The position numbers and the translations under genes were made by a program. Positions 45,331-56,754 of a DNA stretch of 64,000 nucleotides are shown one piece after another; position 1 is the first letter of the stretch; the number at the start of each line of letters is the position of its first letter. The stretch lies in NCBI GenBank assembly GCA_026168455.1, contig CM047427.1, positions 38,444,905-38,508,904 on the forward strand, read 5' to 3'. The notes under the pieces are model-generated. The model searched no databases and was not told where the DNA came from. It saw only the letters and a program-made list of their open reading frames with translations. Source of the stretch: Theocolax elegans (lineage: Eukaryota > Arthropoda > Insecta > Hymenoptera > Cerocephalidae).

Positions 45331-45960
45331 CGACCTGACCCAGCTAAAACGGAGCCGATTAAAGAATATCTGGCTCCCAAGAATTTGAAACGGCTGCGAC
45401 GGTTTCTCGGTATTGCATCTTGGTACACACGCTTCATGCATGACTATGCTACCATAGCTGAGCCGCTAACGCGTCTGACCAAGAAAGACCAGAAATATCT
45501 TTGGCTGGAAGAACAAGAGAGTGCCTTCCAGCAGCTTAAAGCTCTGTTGCTGATGGCACCCGTTCTGCAAACTCCCGATAAGAACGGTAAGTATGTGGTC
45601 CAGACAGACGCTAGTGACTCTGGTATCATTGCAGTGTTGCTACAGATTGTCGACGGAGAAGAGAGAGTCCTGGAGTTCGCCAGTAGAATTCTCTCGCCCG
45701 CCGAATGCAATTACAGCGTCACAGAACGGGAAAGCCTGGCCGTATTATGGGCGATTAAGAAGTTTAGACCATACATCAAAGGTTACCAGTTTAAATTTGT
45801 CACTGATCTTAGTAGTCTTCGTTGGTTATGCAATATACGCAATCCAACAAGGCGGCTCGCCAGATGGGCGTTAGTACTCCAGTCTCATAATTTTACTATT
45901 GAGCCCAGGAAAGGAGTTCTCAACTGCGTTCCTGATGCACTTTCTCGTACGTATGAGAAA
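45292..45960 (+). pseudogene. Gypsy-2 RT thumb and RNase H
   Basis: One long frame (45292-46149) holds the thumb (VRYLGVRLNRDEIRPDPAK, RRFLGIASWYTRFM) and then RNase H: VVQTDASDSGIIAVL with the first acidic residue, TERESLAVLWAIKKFRPYI, KFVTDLSSLRWL and the tether CVPDALSRT. This is the best preserved part of the element. The usual TDHSAL block reads TDLSSL, losing the conserved His. Confidence 0.88.
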
Positions 45961-47040
45961 GACGAGTCGGCCATATTCTTGGTCTCATGGAGCCAAACTA
46001 CTGAGGACTCTTGGTATCTTTCGTGGACCGAAGACGTAAGTGAGCGGCCGAGAGAATTTCCTGATTGGAAGATCCAAGGTGGAAACCTATATTCGTATCG
46101 GGTGGATGCCGAATTGGATGACGCCATGGAAGATCACGACGCTTGGTAATTGGTCGTACCCGAAGAGCACAGATAGGCCATTCTCCGAGAATGTCATGAT
46201 GATCCGGCAGCTGGCCATTTAGGTAGAGAAAAGACATTTGCTCGCGTGGCAAAGTTATATTATTGGCCACGTTACTATGCCGAAGTTGGCGAGTATGTAC
46301 ACAACTGTCAGGTGTACCAGCAATGCAAGGTGGAGCAACGCCCTCCCATAGGTTTGATGGGTAGACGGGTGGTTGAAAAGCCATGGCAAGTGGTAGCAGA
46401 TGGTACTGGACCACTTCCCCGCTTAACACACGGATTTGAATATATTTTGGTCTTTGAAGACTTGTTCACGCGCTAGATTGAAACAGTACCAATCCGGAAA
46501 GCTAACGCTAAGACGATCGTTACATGAACGAGTCGTAATACGTTTTGGCACGCCGGAAGTATTTTTACCTGACAACGGCACCGAGTTCAAGAACAAGCTC
46601 GAAAATGATTATCTCGTATGACGAGGAATATTTTATACAACTATTCCTCCGTACCACGCTCAGGCCAATCCCGTCGAACGTGCTAATCAAACGCTGAAAA
46701 CGATGGTAGCGTCTTATATTACCGAGAAGCACAACACTTGGGACGAGAAGTTACCGGACCGTGTGTTTGCTTTAAATGCAGCGATGCAGAGTTTGACAGA
46801 ATGGAGCCCGGTCATGTTAAATATCTTAAATCCATCAAGTCGGTCTCCCAGACATCATCCAAGTTACGTACATTATATCTACGACGCAGGAATCGCAGTT
46901 TAATTGTGCAATGTAAATTATAAGCATCTTGACTCCCGAACCATTCGATTAAGTTTGTTTGTTTTGTATGGACGGCGCGGAAAAGTTTATAATCGCTGGC
47001 ATAATCTGCTGAATTAGGAGGGGAGTAGTAAATATCGCTA
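45960..47040 (+). pseudogene. Gypsy-2 integrase
   Basis: The zinc-binding part shows CHDDPAAGHLGREKTFARV at about 46195-46245 and NCQVYQQCK at about 46300, where the first Cys of the usual C-x2-C pair reads Tyr. Core motifs VVADGTGPLP, PDNGTEFKNK and NPVERANQTLKTMV give Asp, Asp and Glu. Stops lie near 46219, 46474 and 46618, with a frame change at about 46485. After VMLNILNP (46830) the frame degenerates; a C-terminal block GKVYNRWHNLLN follows near 46980. Confidence 0.85.
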
Positions 47041-47101
47041 AATCTTCTATTTTTCCTATTCATTGTGTATTACATCACTCATTTAGATTTTTCTTACTGC
47101 G

Positions 47102-47600
47102 TTATTTAGAGGCACTTTTAACCAAATCACTAGTTTTACCAATGTTTGATGATTTATTAATTTTTTTCTTCTTATTCGTCTTTCTCTTCAATGCCTTCTT
47201 GATACGCGAGAAGAATTTTTCAAAAGTTATTTTACTAATTATGCAACAAGCTGTCATCATGACTAATGTTTGTTCGTTCACGCGTGTTGCGTCAGAGAGC
47301 ATTCAGAAAAATGCATATTCGGCTAAATTACAATCAGCTTTACATCTGTCTCCATTTCTATCGCCATAAACTAAATCATGCTTAAGGTGTGCGTCATTCA
47401 ATGGGTTAATACCACTTTCACATCGTTCGATGCGTTCCGCTAGTTTTGTACCCGGACCACACAATCGGTATCCAGGCACGTGCATTTCGCAAGGTAATAG
47501 GATTGGGCTGAATTTTCTACTCAATCGTCGCCATAATGTAATGTCAGTATTACTCGCACCAAATATTTCTTCTTTTTTTTCCTGGTTTCACCTTTGGTAG
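47102..47600 (-). pseudogene. Parvovirus-like phospholipase A2 protein, copy 1
   Basis: This domain family cleaves phospholipids and in parvoviruses sits in the capsid N-terminus. The frame shows YRLCGPGTKLAERI (calcium-loop type GPG), SGINPLNDAHLKHDLVYGD with the catalytic HD pair at 47375-47380, KADCNLAEYAFF, then TGA at 47303-47305. The same frame continues as MLSDATRVNEQTLVMMTA and a Lys-rich tail to 47102. CGA to TGA would explain the stop. A second, more decayed copy lies at 59963-60403. Confidence 0.72.
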
Positions 47601-47689
47601 TTGATGTTTTTCGTATAATTAATTGCAACGGTATACTTAAATCACTTTCATCTGAGATTTATATTGCTAATATTATGTCGAGGTGTTTG

Positions 47690-47945
47690 AAATCGACTAC
47701 CAGTGACATGGTGCACATTGATAAGGTGGCACCATATGGGATCTATCAGCGCCAGTATCCAACACATTTTTTCAAACACGGTTATTGCCTATGTATTCGC
47801 ACGGTATAAAGCATTCACGAATAGCCACTGCAAATTGAACGTATCCTGGAGGTGGTAAACATTTCTCATTGCATCATTGATCAGATCGACCATATTGGCC
47901 CCGTATATGCGAACACCACCTATCGTCAATACACCATTTGAGTCC
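47690..47945 (-). pseudogene. Unrecognised Polinton-region gene fragment
   Basis: The minus strand reads SNGVLTIGGVRIYGANMVDL and then, in a shifted frame, CLPPPGYVQFAVAIRECFIPC. Both look coding but I cannot assign them; a capsid-type protein is conceivable from the position between polymerase and phospholipase. Stops separate it from the phospholipase frame. Confidence 0.35.
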
Positions 47946-48261
47946 TAATGTTCTAAGGGTGTAAATTTAATGGCATTATTGCCTTTATAATTTAAGAACA
48001 ATTGTAATTTAATAGCTTTTTCCGCTATATTTTTAAAACCTTTTAGTTGTTTATGAGAGCCGTGGATTCACGTGAAGGAAGAAATATCTGAATCTCGTCG
48101 TCTAGAGTTGCCATCATTTTGTACCTATAACGTGTCTTGACGGGTTTAAACGCCGTCACCATGTGTTGATGATTCATCTCCAACTCCGAGATCTTTTTGG
48201 TAAGTAGACCACCACTAGCAATTTTATTGAGAGTTTCCAAATCCATGTTAAAATATAACAT
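47946..48261 (-). pseudogene. Small conserved Polinton-associated protein
   Basis: Frame: DLETLNKIASGGLLTKKI, SELEMNHQHMVTAFKPVKTR, MMATLDDEIQIFLPSR, stop near 48043, then in another frame FKNIAEKAIKLQLFLNYKG. I recall a protein of this layout (about 110 residues, beta-rich core ending in FLP-R) next to PolB in insect Mavericks and as free insect copies. A role in single-strand DNA binding is plausible from context but not shown. Confidence 0.5.
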
Positions 48262-48469
48262 ATCGTTTACATTTTAAATTTACAAAGTATGAATAACAGT
48301 AATGACGATATTGTTAAATATACGGATTTCTTTTATAGAGAACGACACAAATCGTGAAACTATGCAACTGGTTCTTATATATAGTAACATGCAAGTAAAT
48401 TTTACCCCCTCCAAACCTATCAGCTAGGTGGGGTGCGCAAGAGGTATCGAATAACCGCTGCATTTCCTG

Positions 48470-51240
48470 CTACGTAGTCTTATAATATAGTTCGAGTTTC
48501 ATCGAATAATCAATCTTATATCCGTATGGGTAGCTTTTGTTGAGCGCTATAAGTCTCCGCTTATTGTGCACAGTTTTGCATGTTTTCGTCTCATGTTGTG
48601 TGATGACGTCGTGAAATATAGTTCTCCGTATAGTCGAATTTTTCATCGCTATTTCTGTATCTGGTGAGCATATCATCTCACGAATCGCCAAAAAATTAAG
48701 TAGCTGACTGTTGGCATAATGAAGCCGAAAACCTTTTATCTTACATACACACTCCTCTTCACCATTTAGTTTTATCCACTTGTCAGCGGAAAATTTAGGT
48801 CCGCCTTACAAAAATGTCGTTATGTAAATACCGGGACTCATCAGCCAGTTATTCGGTCAGACTACCGAGTGACGTACCAATTGGTATTTCTACTTCGTCA
48901 AATTTGTTAACATAAAGCACTGAATCCGTATCGTAATATAGAACTCGATATCTTAAAGTATGTAAATAGTCGAACAGTTTGAGCTGCAAGTACGGAATTT
49001 CCTATTGTCGGTGATACCGAGGCTACCTTGACCTCCTCTTGGTGCTCCCAATTCACATACAAAGTATCGTCGTTGACTGGTAATATACCGTTGACTTCTA
49101 TCTAACTGCTTTTGAGTAAATTCATCAGAGTTTCTGCATTTTTTATCACACACGATTTTGTCAAATTGTCACGTTGACTAAATTCACCCCACAGGAAATT
49201 TAGACAAAGTTTTGCCACAGATCGTAGTCCCGCACTGAGATTTATGTCATCTTTTGTTAGTCGTATCCCTTCATCACGCTCGAATTCTCTAATGTACCGA
49301 TCTTTATCCTCTTCGGTGATACAACTCGGTGAATATCCTGATGCAGTAGTTTTTTGAGCGAAAATTCAAATACCACACTCTTTTTCATCCTGGTTGTATT
49401 CCGTCAGTTCATACTGCCAGATTTCATAGACAGATTCAATGATGTACCCACAGCAACAGCTGATTTTACTTTTTCAGACACCCACGTTCCACACTGCATA
49501 CGCTCCTTGGGATCTTCATGAGGGCATTTTTACCGATAGTAAGGGGTGATCTAAATTTAGTAGCGATAAAATATCGCACGGGATTGAACCATTAACTTGA
49601 GAGATATCGTGAAGTGGCCCCATTAACCGTGTGCACTTTTCCTGGCCAACGTAAATTTTTTGGTGACCTACAAGAAACCTACCACGTTTAAAAATGTATG
49701 GGTATAAAAAACACAAGTTAACGTATCTGATTTTTCTCCAATCTGACAATCATACATTTTGACTGTATTGCCAGTACACCCGCCAAAAATGCATCTCGTG
49801 GATTAACAGGTTTTCGCTTTATGTTCACTTCATTTTGGTGAACAAAATACTTAAGCTCCTCATTTTGTTCGATTTCCTTTTTGAATTGACACCCTGTTTT
49901 CAATAACACAATAATTGGCGATTTTTAATTTATGGCCGATTGCCAGTGTCCCCTCGTATCTGGTATTCATTGACTCGCCGTTCGTCATAACAGTGTATCT
50001 GTTTATTCGGTAACAGTGAGGACAACCGTGCCAAAAACACCCGTGAAATTTAAGTAAAATACCACGATGATTTGTCTTCATTGACATGATAGTCTCGTTT
50101 CTCGACACCGTTCTGCATGATCAATATATCGATGGAGCACACGTTGCTTCATCCATGAAAGACAATTTAGGGCAATTTCAGACTTCTTGTCTTTCAGCCG
50201 TTAACCTTACAATGGGACGAGTCCTGTTTGATTTTTTTTCAAGAATGTTTTTCTGAAAACTCGCATACAATACAAGGCTATAGATGTACACTTAGAAAAT
50301 GGAACTACACCGAATTTTATGAACATTTTCCGATAAGCCAAACACGCTAGTCTCAAAATCGTCACATCTTGTTTGTAATATTTTAAACATTTTTTTTGAA
50401 AATGAATAATATATTTACTTTGAACTTGTTCCTCATACCATTTTAAAAATTTCTCTCCTCCATTGATACTCATAGTATCGGGTGAATACATTGCAAGAGG
50501 TGGTAGAGGACCTTCGTACGTCTGATTCTCCACTGTATTCAACAAATGTGGAAAAACACCTTTTTCCAATTGGGGTAGTCCGTAGGCTTTGGGTAAACTA
50601 CTCAGTGGCATGTGAAAGTAATTTAAACTGTCGATAAATTTTGTTTGTAGAACTTTCATTAAAATAACTTTTGAACCGTTCATGACTACAGATGGTACGA
50701 CTCGACCTACGTTAAATTTTTCCACAATATATTTGAATATAAATTGTACGTCGGATCCTTGCGAGTTGTGCGCTATGCAAACAACTTTTTGAAACTGTTT
50801 CCTCGATGTTAACGTAAGATCGACTATCTGTCTTACTGGTTTGCGATTAAACACGTACTCGCGAATGCCACACATCTTATATCTGACTGAAATGTCTTCT
50901 TTCTTCAAACAGTATGTACACACTTGTTGCACCACACACACGTTTGGCACGTGTATTTTTCTATCCATATCACCTAACACAGGTAAGGATTGTTGAGTTT
51001 CAGAATCGTAGAAAAGAAACAAAATTGGTCTAACAAGTTGTGTATTTTTGATAGGTTGAACGCAACACAGATGTCTAACAGGTATTAGCGCTTTGTAAGT
51101 TTTACAAAATAACACACCGCATATGTGTGTCTCTTTTCTGTTTAGTATTTTAAAATAAATTTGACAAAGTTTAACATTATTACAGATATTGGAAGTTCTA
51201 TTGTACGACCCTTTATCAGCATGGTTATCTAAACATCTAT
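48470..51240 (-). pseudogene. Protein-primed DNA polymerase B
   Basis: DNA_pol_B_2-type polymerase, which replicates the element. In order: exonuclease FYDSET at 50996-51013, CIAHNSQGSDVQFIFKYI, FIDSLNYFHMPLSSLPKAYG, YKQDVTILRLAC, then FHGCFWHGCPHCY at about 50060-50025. The motif A region RYVNLCFLYPYI (about 49718) has Asn for the catalytic Asp and Phe for the Ser of the usual D-x2-SLYP. Motif C YYDTDS is intact at 48921-48938, followed by GGPKFSADKW and the C-terminal SYPYGYK at about 48530. At least five frameshifts or stops are present. The N-terminal part 51115-50207 is one open frame of 302 codons. Confidence 0.92.
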
Positions 51241-51754
51241 TGTCGAAAAATAGTCTAAAACATCTGTTATACGTTTTAGGTTCTCCCGTTGTACTGCACG
51301 GTGGTGACTACATACACTTGTAGCACTTGCTGGAACATCGATGCTCTTTGGTACGCCAATAACTTTTATTACATGGTATACAGTAGCCCCCACTACCAAC
51401 AAAATTAAGAATTGGTTGATAATGATTTGCATGTTCATAATACATTATTCGCAGTATATGTATTACCCGTCGACAAATGGCGAACCATCATATATTGATG
51501 GGGTACCCGCGCGAAAGATGAAACATTGTATACCACTATTGCTGTAGCACGAGTAGCAAAGAATGTCGTAACTTTTGGATTTCCGCAAGACTACACCCTC
51601 CAATTGGTACTTGAACGTTGGTCAAATATAGGAGCACTCTGGCTGTATTTCTTTGAGTTGTTCCTGCACTCAAACGAAAACTAGAAGTAGTTCCGTACGT
51701 ATTTGGCTTCTGACAGCGTATGCGTAGGCAGCAACCAAACTTCGTGGTAGACAC
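51229..51754 (-). pseudogene. Unrecognised frames upstream of PolB
   Basis: Two minus-strand frames: 51754-51536 (FRLSAGTTQRNTARVLLYLT) and 51438-51229, which starts with a hydrophobic helix MNMQIIINQFLILLVVGATV. The second could be a membrane protein or the broken front of PolB. Neither was assigned. Confidence 0.3.
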
Positions 51755-52406
51755 AAATTATCATTATTGGTAATATTACTGGTAATTATTGGTAAATTGT
51801 CAATATACACTTTTTATTTACTGATTCTTCGGTTAAACGTACTCGTAAGCGATTTGTTATACCTCTAACAATAGCACAAAATTAATAGAGTTAAATGATT
51901 ATCTTGCTCAATCAATTGTCTTATTGCATGCACAGCAATCAACAAGACATCCTGATTATTAAACCAACGGTGAACATGTGATATGTTGTGCTTATTCCAC
52001 AATGTAATAACAGAAAATGTAACTTTTTACACAAAATATCTGCAGATAGGTGGTGAAATCTGATGACCAAATTTTGCCATACATTGTGTGAATGTGATGT
52101 TTTCGAACTTTAGCAATACTCAATGCATACCGTAATACTTTCGCTAAATGCGAAGTACTAGCCCTAATCATTATGACGTTAAAAATTATGAAACTGTTCA
52201 CAAGAAACTGAAAAAAACCATTATGTATAGCATTGGTTAAATACTAACTTGATTTGTCTATACGATTAATAGGGAGGGGGGGGGGATAATAACGCTCTCA
52301 CAATTTCTGCTGGATCCTTTTTTCATATGTCACACAGACGTCAATTATATTTTACCTTATTTACAATATGGCATGAGACTTTTTAAGTGCTGAATAAAAA
52401 AATGAA
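51755..52406. other. AT-rich DNA, nothing recognised
   Basis: Contains a G run (52273-52284). There is no conserved frame, and no terminal repeat of the Polinton-like relic was found here. Confidence 0.4.
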
Positions 52407-52479
52407 GCGGGCGTCGGGTTTTGAACCCCAGCCCCTTCGGATCCGAAGGCGTTCACGCTAACCACTGCGCTACGACCGC
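52407..52479 (-). tRNA. tRNA-like sequence (tRNA pseudogene or SINE head)
   Basis: On the minus strand a 73-nt cloverleaf is partly possible. The acceptor GCGGTCG pairs with CGCCCGC at 6 of 7 positions; an A-box-like TAGCGCAGTGGTTAGCG and a B-box-like GGTTCAAAACC are present; the T stem pairs at 4 of 5. The anticodon region contains CTTCGGA as in tRNA-Arg(TCG), but its stem does not pair in the standard register; instead a 16-nt palindrome CCTTCGGATCCGAAGG occupies it. It is probably a tRNA-derived pseudogene or SINE start, not a working tRNA. Confidence 0.5.
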
Positions 52480-52614
52480 ATTGTACGTAGCGATGCTGCT
52501 TAAGATACCTACTGTACATGCGCCGCTTGGCGTGTCGGTAATTTGGACATCTTTATATGACAAGTGGATTGTTCTATAACAATTCCACCATGTCGCAACA
52601 AAAAAAAAATCCGC

Positions 52615-52830
52615 GAAAATTTGTTAGAAGTTATAAAAAATATCAAATATTGTACGACATTCTTACTTTCTCCTCATTTTTTGCAAACTGTGTTGATACA
52701 GTGATTTCATTTTATTTACGACCAAACTCCGCGGTTTGTTAAAAGTTATAAGAAGTATCAAATATTATACGATATTCATATATTGTTCTTTTTTTTAATT
52801 GCAACCAGTGTTGATACAGCGATTTCCATA
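52615..52830. repeat. Direct two-copy repeat, 115-bp period
   Basis: TTTGTTAGAAGTTATAAAAA and the ATATCAAATATTGTACGACA block at about 52620 recur with few changes at about 52735, each followed by a GTGTTGATACAG-GATTT block. No frame is conserved. The flanks to 52944 hold nothing else. Confidence 0.7.
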
Positions 52831-52944
52831 AAAAACACCACTTATCTTTCACTTACAAGGGAAGTACATGAGCTCCGGGAAATTTATTGAAAATAAAAAA
52901 ACCTTCCTTCATTTCTCCCACCGTCATTTTTTTTCCGTGGGAAA

Positions 52945-54660
52945 TTGGAGAAATCTTTCATGAGAGGACGACGAGGGTCCGCACTCGCCGACAGTGCCGG
53001 ATTCCTACCGACTAAAACTCCAAACCCAACGCTTTCACCTGCCCAGCCCGGAACTGTTTTTCACATTACTTCAAGCTGGGAGGCGTGTCTGTGGCAAGCG
53101 TCATTCGTTCCTTATTCTTTCCTCCCACGTTCAGACTGCCACTTATCGTGAAATGGCCTTCCTTGCGGTTTCGAGCGCGCGCCGAAAGATGGCACAGGTT
53201 CCGGACCCCGCCATGTGAGATACTGCCTGAGCATCCTTTGATGGACAAAGAAAACATTGGGGAGCCCTCTTGCAATTCTTAAGGTTGTGTCCAGGCTCCC
53301 CGCACTTGAAGCATGACGAGGACCTGTCCACTCCTTTACACTTCCGTTTCGTGTGGCCGAAGTCTAGGCACCGATAGCACCTCTTGACCAAAACGTGATC
53401 CCAAACGCGACAGCTTACAATGCCGACGCAAAGATGTCATATCGACTTTAGCTTGTCAGCGGTCACATGTTCTAGCTACACGATGGCTGTCTTTTGTTGA
53501 TTGTGGTTGGGACCCAAAAGCTTCACCTCTCGGCTCTTAGGCGGAGACGCGAGAACTTTATTTAGGGCCGTCACCACTTCGTCCCTCGTTGTGAGAGCGT
53601 CCAGGTCTCTGACCTCCAGGGTCACCCTTCGATCTCGGATCCTAACTTCTCCCATATCTTGAGTAGCCATGCGGACTTTCTCCGCGAATGCTGCTGCGTC
53701 CGTTCTTTTGCCCAGCCGGAGCAGGACATCTCCCCGTCCTGTCGACCGTACGCTCAGAACCTGGGCGCCGCTGTCGTCCGGACTGACTTCCTTTCGGAGC
53801 TTCACCAAGACTTCAGCAAACGTACGGTCCCTCGCGACAGTGATCACCAGGGTAGATACCGGCGCCATCTGGCGCTTTCTCCTATCACGGGGCGCCTGTC
53901 CCGACTTGATCAACGGCTTTTTTCCCGCCACTGACGCGGACTTGGATTTCTCCTAGTCCATGCCACGTGGTGGTACCTCCTTTCAAGGTTTCTTCTTCTT
54001 TCGGCTCTTAGTGACCTCGGGGGTGGGGGCTTTGGGGGCCCTCTCTACTTCTTTTTTGAGCATGCATTCTAGCTGTAGCCGTAAATACGGCTTTAGCTAT
54101 GATGCCTCTTCTCTTAGGCCGCCGACCATTCTCGTGACCAATTCGATAATCCTCGACTTGGCACTTGTAATCGTCGACTGCCGAAAATATCTTTTTGGTT
54201 TTCCCGTAGAACTCTTGTACAACAGTGTCTACGGTCTTCAGCCCTGTCTTGACGACCATGGAGATGTTAGGCTGCTTTGTACAATCAGCCAATATAGCCT
54301 GGAGTTCGCTCTTTAGATGGTCGTAAGTGGAGTCGATGTCCTCCTGCGCCTTCTCGTTCAGTCTTGGCACTACCAAGGCTGGTAACGCTGCCGCTTCGTA
54401 ACCTGCTTGCGGATGCAATACAACATCTGTAACGTCGGCTGCTGTTGGGGGTTTTCTTTCGAGGGCCCCACCTCTGACGTGTTCGTAGAATGAAGCGCTT
54501 GGTGGCCTCCCCCAAAATCCATGAGGCCAGCGACGGCCATCGGGGCTTTTACCCGATCGGAACCGACAGCGGGATTGACTCCTAGTTTGCTGCCCGCTTG
54601 AGGTAATAGGTATTCCATTCGCTTGCTCATCATCCTTCTTCATCTGTTTGGTCCACGGAG
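52945..54660 (-). mobile_element. R1/I-like LINE with ORF1 only
   Basis: Minus strand: a GC-rich 5' part above 54650, ORF1 (54643-53143), then about 200 bp of GC-balanced non-coding sequence ending near 52945 before an A run (rc of TTTTTTTTCC at 52927). No endonuclease or reverse transcriptase is present. The sequence after ORF1 looks like a LINE 3' UTR, so the copy may be a half-LINE or an internal deletion. Its GC content is well above the surroundings. Confidence 0.7.
53143..54643 (-). pseudogene. R1/I-like LINE ORF1 (gag-like, three zinc knuckles)
   Basis: The N-terminal part (54643-54008) has STYDHLKSELQAILADCTKQ and ends in a basic region; a frameshift near 53950 leads to the middle part (53931-53476) with LVITVARDRTFAEVLVKLRK, the RNA-binding-like DVLLRLGKRTDAAAFAEKV and VRDLDALTTRDEVVTALNKV. 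A stop at about 53473 (CAG to TAG fits) precedes three knuckles: CYRCLDFGHTKRKC, CFKCGEPGHNLKNC and a third C-x2-C...H...C ending SHMAGSGTC. This layout is typical of Jockey/I/R1-group ORF1. Confidence 0.82.
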
Positions 54661-54910
54661 GCTATTTTGTTTCACCTCTAGCCTTCACGCAAGCGTGACG
54701 AGCTTTCCCCCATCCGCCACCCGGGGGACGCGCCGCATACGGGAACAGGACACCCCGCGCGGGCTCGCACCGTCATTACCCTAATCTTAACTAGTATCAC
54801 TACCATTTCTCCCTTCCTAATTACCTTCCATCATTATCCCCACCCCTCGCTATGGAGGGACACACAGGACCCAGGAGTGAGGGGTATGTTGTGTCTCCAT
54901 AGCGAGGGAA
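54661..54910. repeat. GC-rich LINE 5' region and short inverted repeat
   Basis: 54690-54780 is GC-rich (GACGCGCCGCATACGGGAAC), likely the 5' UTR of the ORF1-only LINE. At 54846-54907 the pair CCTCGCTATGGAGGGACACA and TGTGTCTCCATAGCGAGG forms a hairpin with a spacer of about 24 bp. Confidence 0.5.
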
Positions 54911-55949
54911 TAACTTCTTACATAACATTAGCAACATTTTCAAAAAAATGCACCGTAAAAAGTTAAATACAACCAAAGTTACAGCTATAGGAAAATGAAT
55001 GTTGAATTGAAATTTCGCGATATTCGCTTTTAGGTTTAATATTCAGATCGCTGTAGCTACGAGAAAAAAAATTTTAAGCATAATTACCGTGCATACCTTC
55101 TTTGAGTTCCAAATAGAAGCAATTTTCATAGCTTTATAATAAAAATAAAATTCCAAAAGTAACAGCCTGTTCGAATCTGAATGAAATCAGTCAATAATTA
55201 GATAATGTACTAACACAATAACGTAATAACACAAATATCATTACTTACAATATTTCCACACTTTGCCTTTAAGGAGCTACAATCTAGTAATAAATGTGTT
55301 ATTTTTCTACCAGAATAATATTTTTAACAACAAAATTTAGAATATAAAATTATTCTTTGACCATTTTACATATATTTCATGTTTTTTCATGATGTTTCAT
55401 GGAAAGGAGACGAACAATTTCATATTTCATGCAAAATTACCAGTCTCAGCTAATGCATCGTATGTATTCAATTATTCATTCAAACAAATAATTGTACATA
55501 ATAATTGAATTTATAAAATTTTTAATAAAAGATCTATTTTCATATTTTATTAATTTTGTTTTATTTTCAAAAATCTTATATAAAATCAAATTTTATTAAT
55601 TGCAACGAAAAATATAAGTGATATTATACAATTACAATAATAAAAAATTGAAAATTAATTATAAAAGTTCTAATATTACATTTGGTATTACAATAAAAAT
55701 AATGTAAGAAAAATAATATTTTAATTTTTTTAACCGCCTTCCTCGCGCATTTTACATCTTTGAAATTGGAGATGATGAAAAATGTTTGTAAAAAGAATGT
55801 ATTTAAATGTAATAAAAAAAAAAAAATTAAAACGTATCGTCAAATAAAATATATATTACATTAAATTATATATATTATATTATAGATGTTATCAAAATTT
55901 ATTAGACTAATAGTACTGTTTTTGTTAATGTTAGTATTACTGTGACCAC
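54911..55949. other. AT-rich DNA, nothing recognised
   Basis: Very AT-rich with no credible frame and no match to other parts of the window. Confidence 0.5.
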
Positions 55950-56700
55950 TTTTTTTTCCGAAAACCCCTACAAAATATTTTTGGAATTTTTCTACTAACC
56001 CCCCTCCTACCCCATCCCCATCAATCATTACATGGGGGATTAATTAAGACTGGCTGTCAATGTTAACCCTTCCTCCCTTCTTCTTTCATCTTTAATATAG
56101 ACGATAAAAATGAATGGTTGTCATATTTTTTTATTCAACGGGATAAAAAAGAGTGGTTGTTATATTGTTGTTCACCTGTACCGAAACCCCTAAATTTTTT
56201 TTGGAATTTTTCTAATTTTATCCCTCCCCTCCATCTACCATTAAATGGAGGATAAACGAAGTGTGATTATTTTATCGTTATTCATCGTAAACGAAAATCC
56301 TCATTTTAGTTTTTTTAGAATTCTTATATTTTTAAATTCCCCCCCCCCCCCTTTCTTCGTTCATCTTTGAAATGGGGGTCAAAAACGAATGGTTGTTATA
56401 TAGTTATTTACCTGTACCGAAAACCCCTATGAAATATTTTTGGAATTTTCCTAATTTTACATTCCTCCCTCCCAAACCACTCCTCCCAAACTCATTAGAG
56501 TTTTTTTTACAATTCTTATATTTTTAATCCTTTTCTCTCCTTCTTTCATCTTTAAAATGGCGGATAAAAAAGCATGGTCGTCATATTCTAATTCACCTAT
56601 ACCGATAACCCCTATAAAATATTTTTAAATTTTCCCTAATTTAAACCACCCCCCTTCCTCACACTTCCTCCACCTATCATTACATGTGGGATAAAAGAAG
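55950..56700. repeat. Degenerate tandem repeat, about 180-240-bp unit
   Basis: The block ACCGAAAACCCCTA followed by an AAATATTTTTGGAATTTTTC block recurs at about 55957, 56178, 56416 and 56600. Each is followed by a C-rich tract with CCCCTCC words, a CATTAAATGGAGGAT-type block, and AATGGTTGTCATATT. Units are diverged and vary in length; long C runs (56340-56352) are included. Confidence 0.75.
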
Positions 56701-56754
56701 AACGGTTGTCGTATTCAGCGTAAACCCTTCCACTCCACACATATGCTTCAGTCA

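Larger units (their letters stand above)
42695..47040 (+). mobile_element. Gypsy-2: decayed Ty3/Gypsy LTR retrotransposon
   Basis: Plus-strand order gag, protease, reverse transcriptase, RNase H, integrase, in several frames with stops and deletions. Protein-level similarity to Gypsy-1 is only general (shared polymerase motifs), so it is a different family. LTRs were not found at either end; the integrase C-terminal block at about 46965-47010 (GKVYNRWHNLLN) suggests that little of the 3' coding end is missing. Confidence 0.9.
47102..51754 (-). mobile_element. Polinton/adintovirus-like relic
   Basis: On the minus strand, in order: unknown frames (51754-51229), protein-primed DNA polymerase B (51240-48470), a small conserved gene (48261-47946), an unknown gene (47945-47690) and a phospholipase A2-like gene (47600-47102). 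PolB together with a parvovirus-type phospholipase is a gene set that I recall from adintoviruses and related Mavericks. No retroviral-type integrase, packaging ATPase or certain capsid gene was seen, and no terminal repeats, so the element is incomplete. Gypsy-2 ends about 60 bp before it. Confidence 0.75.
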
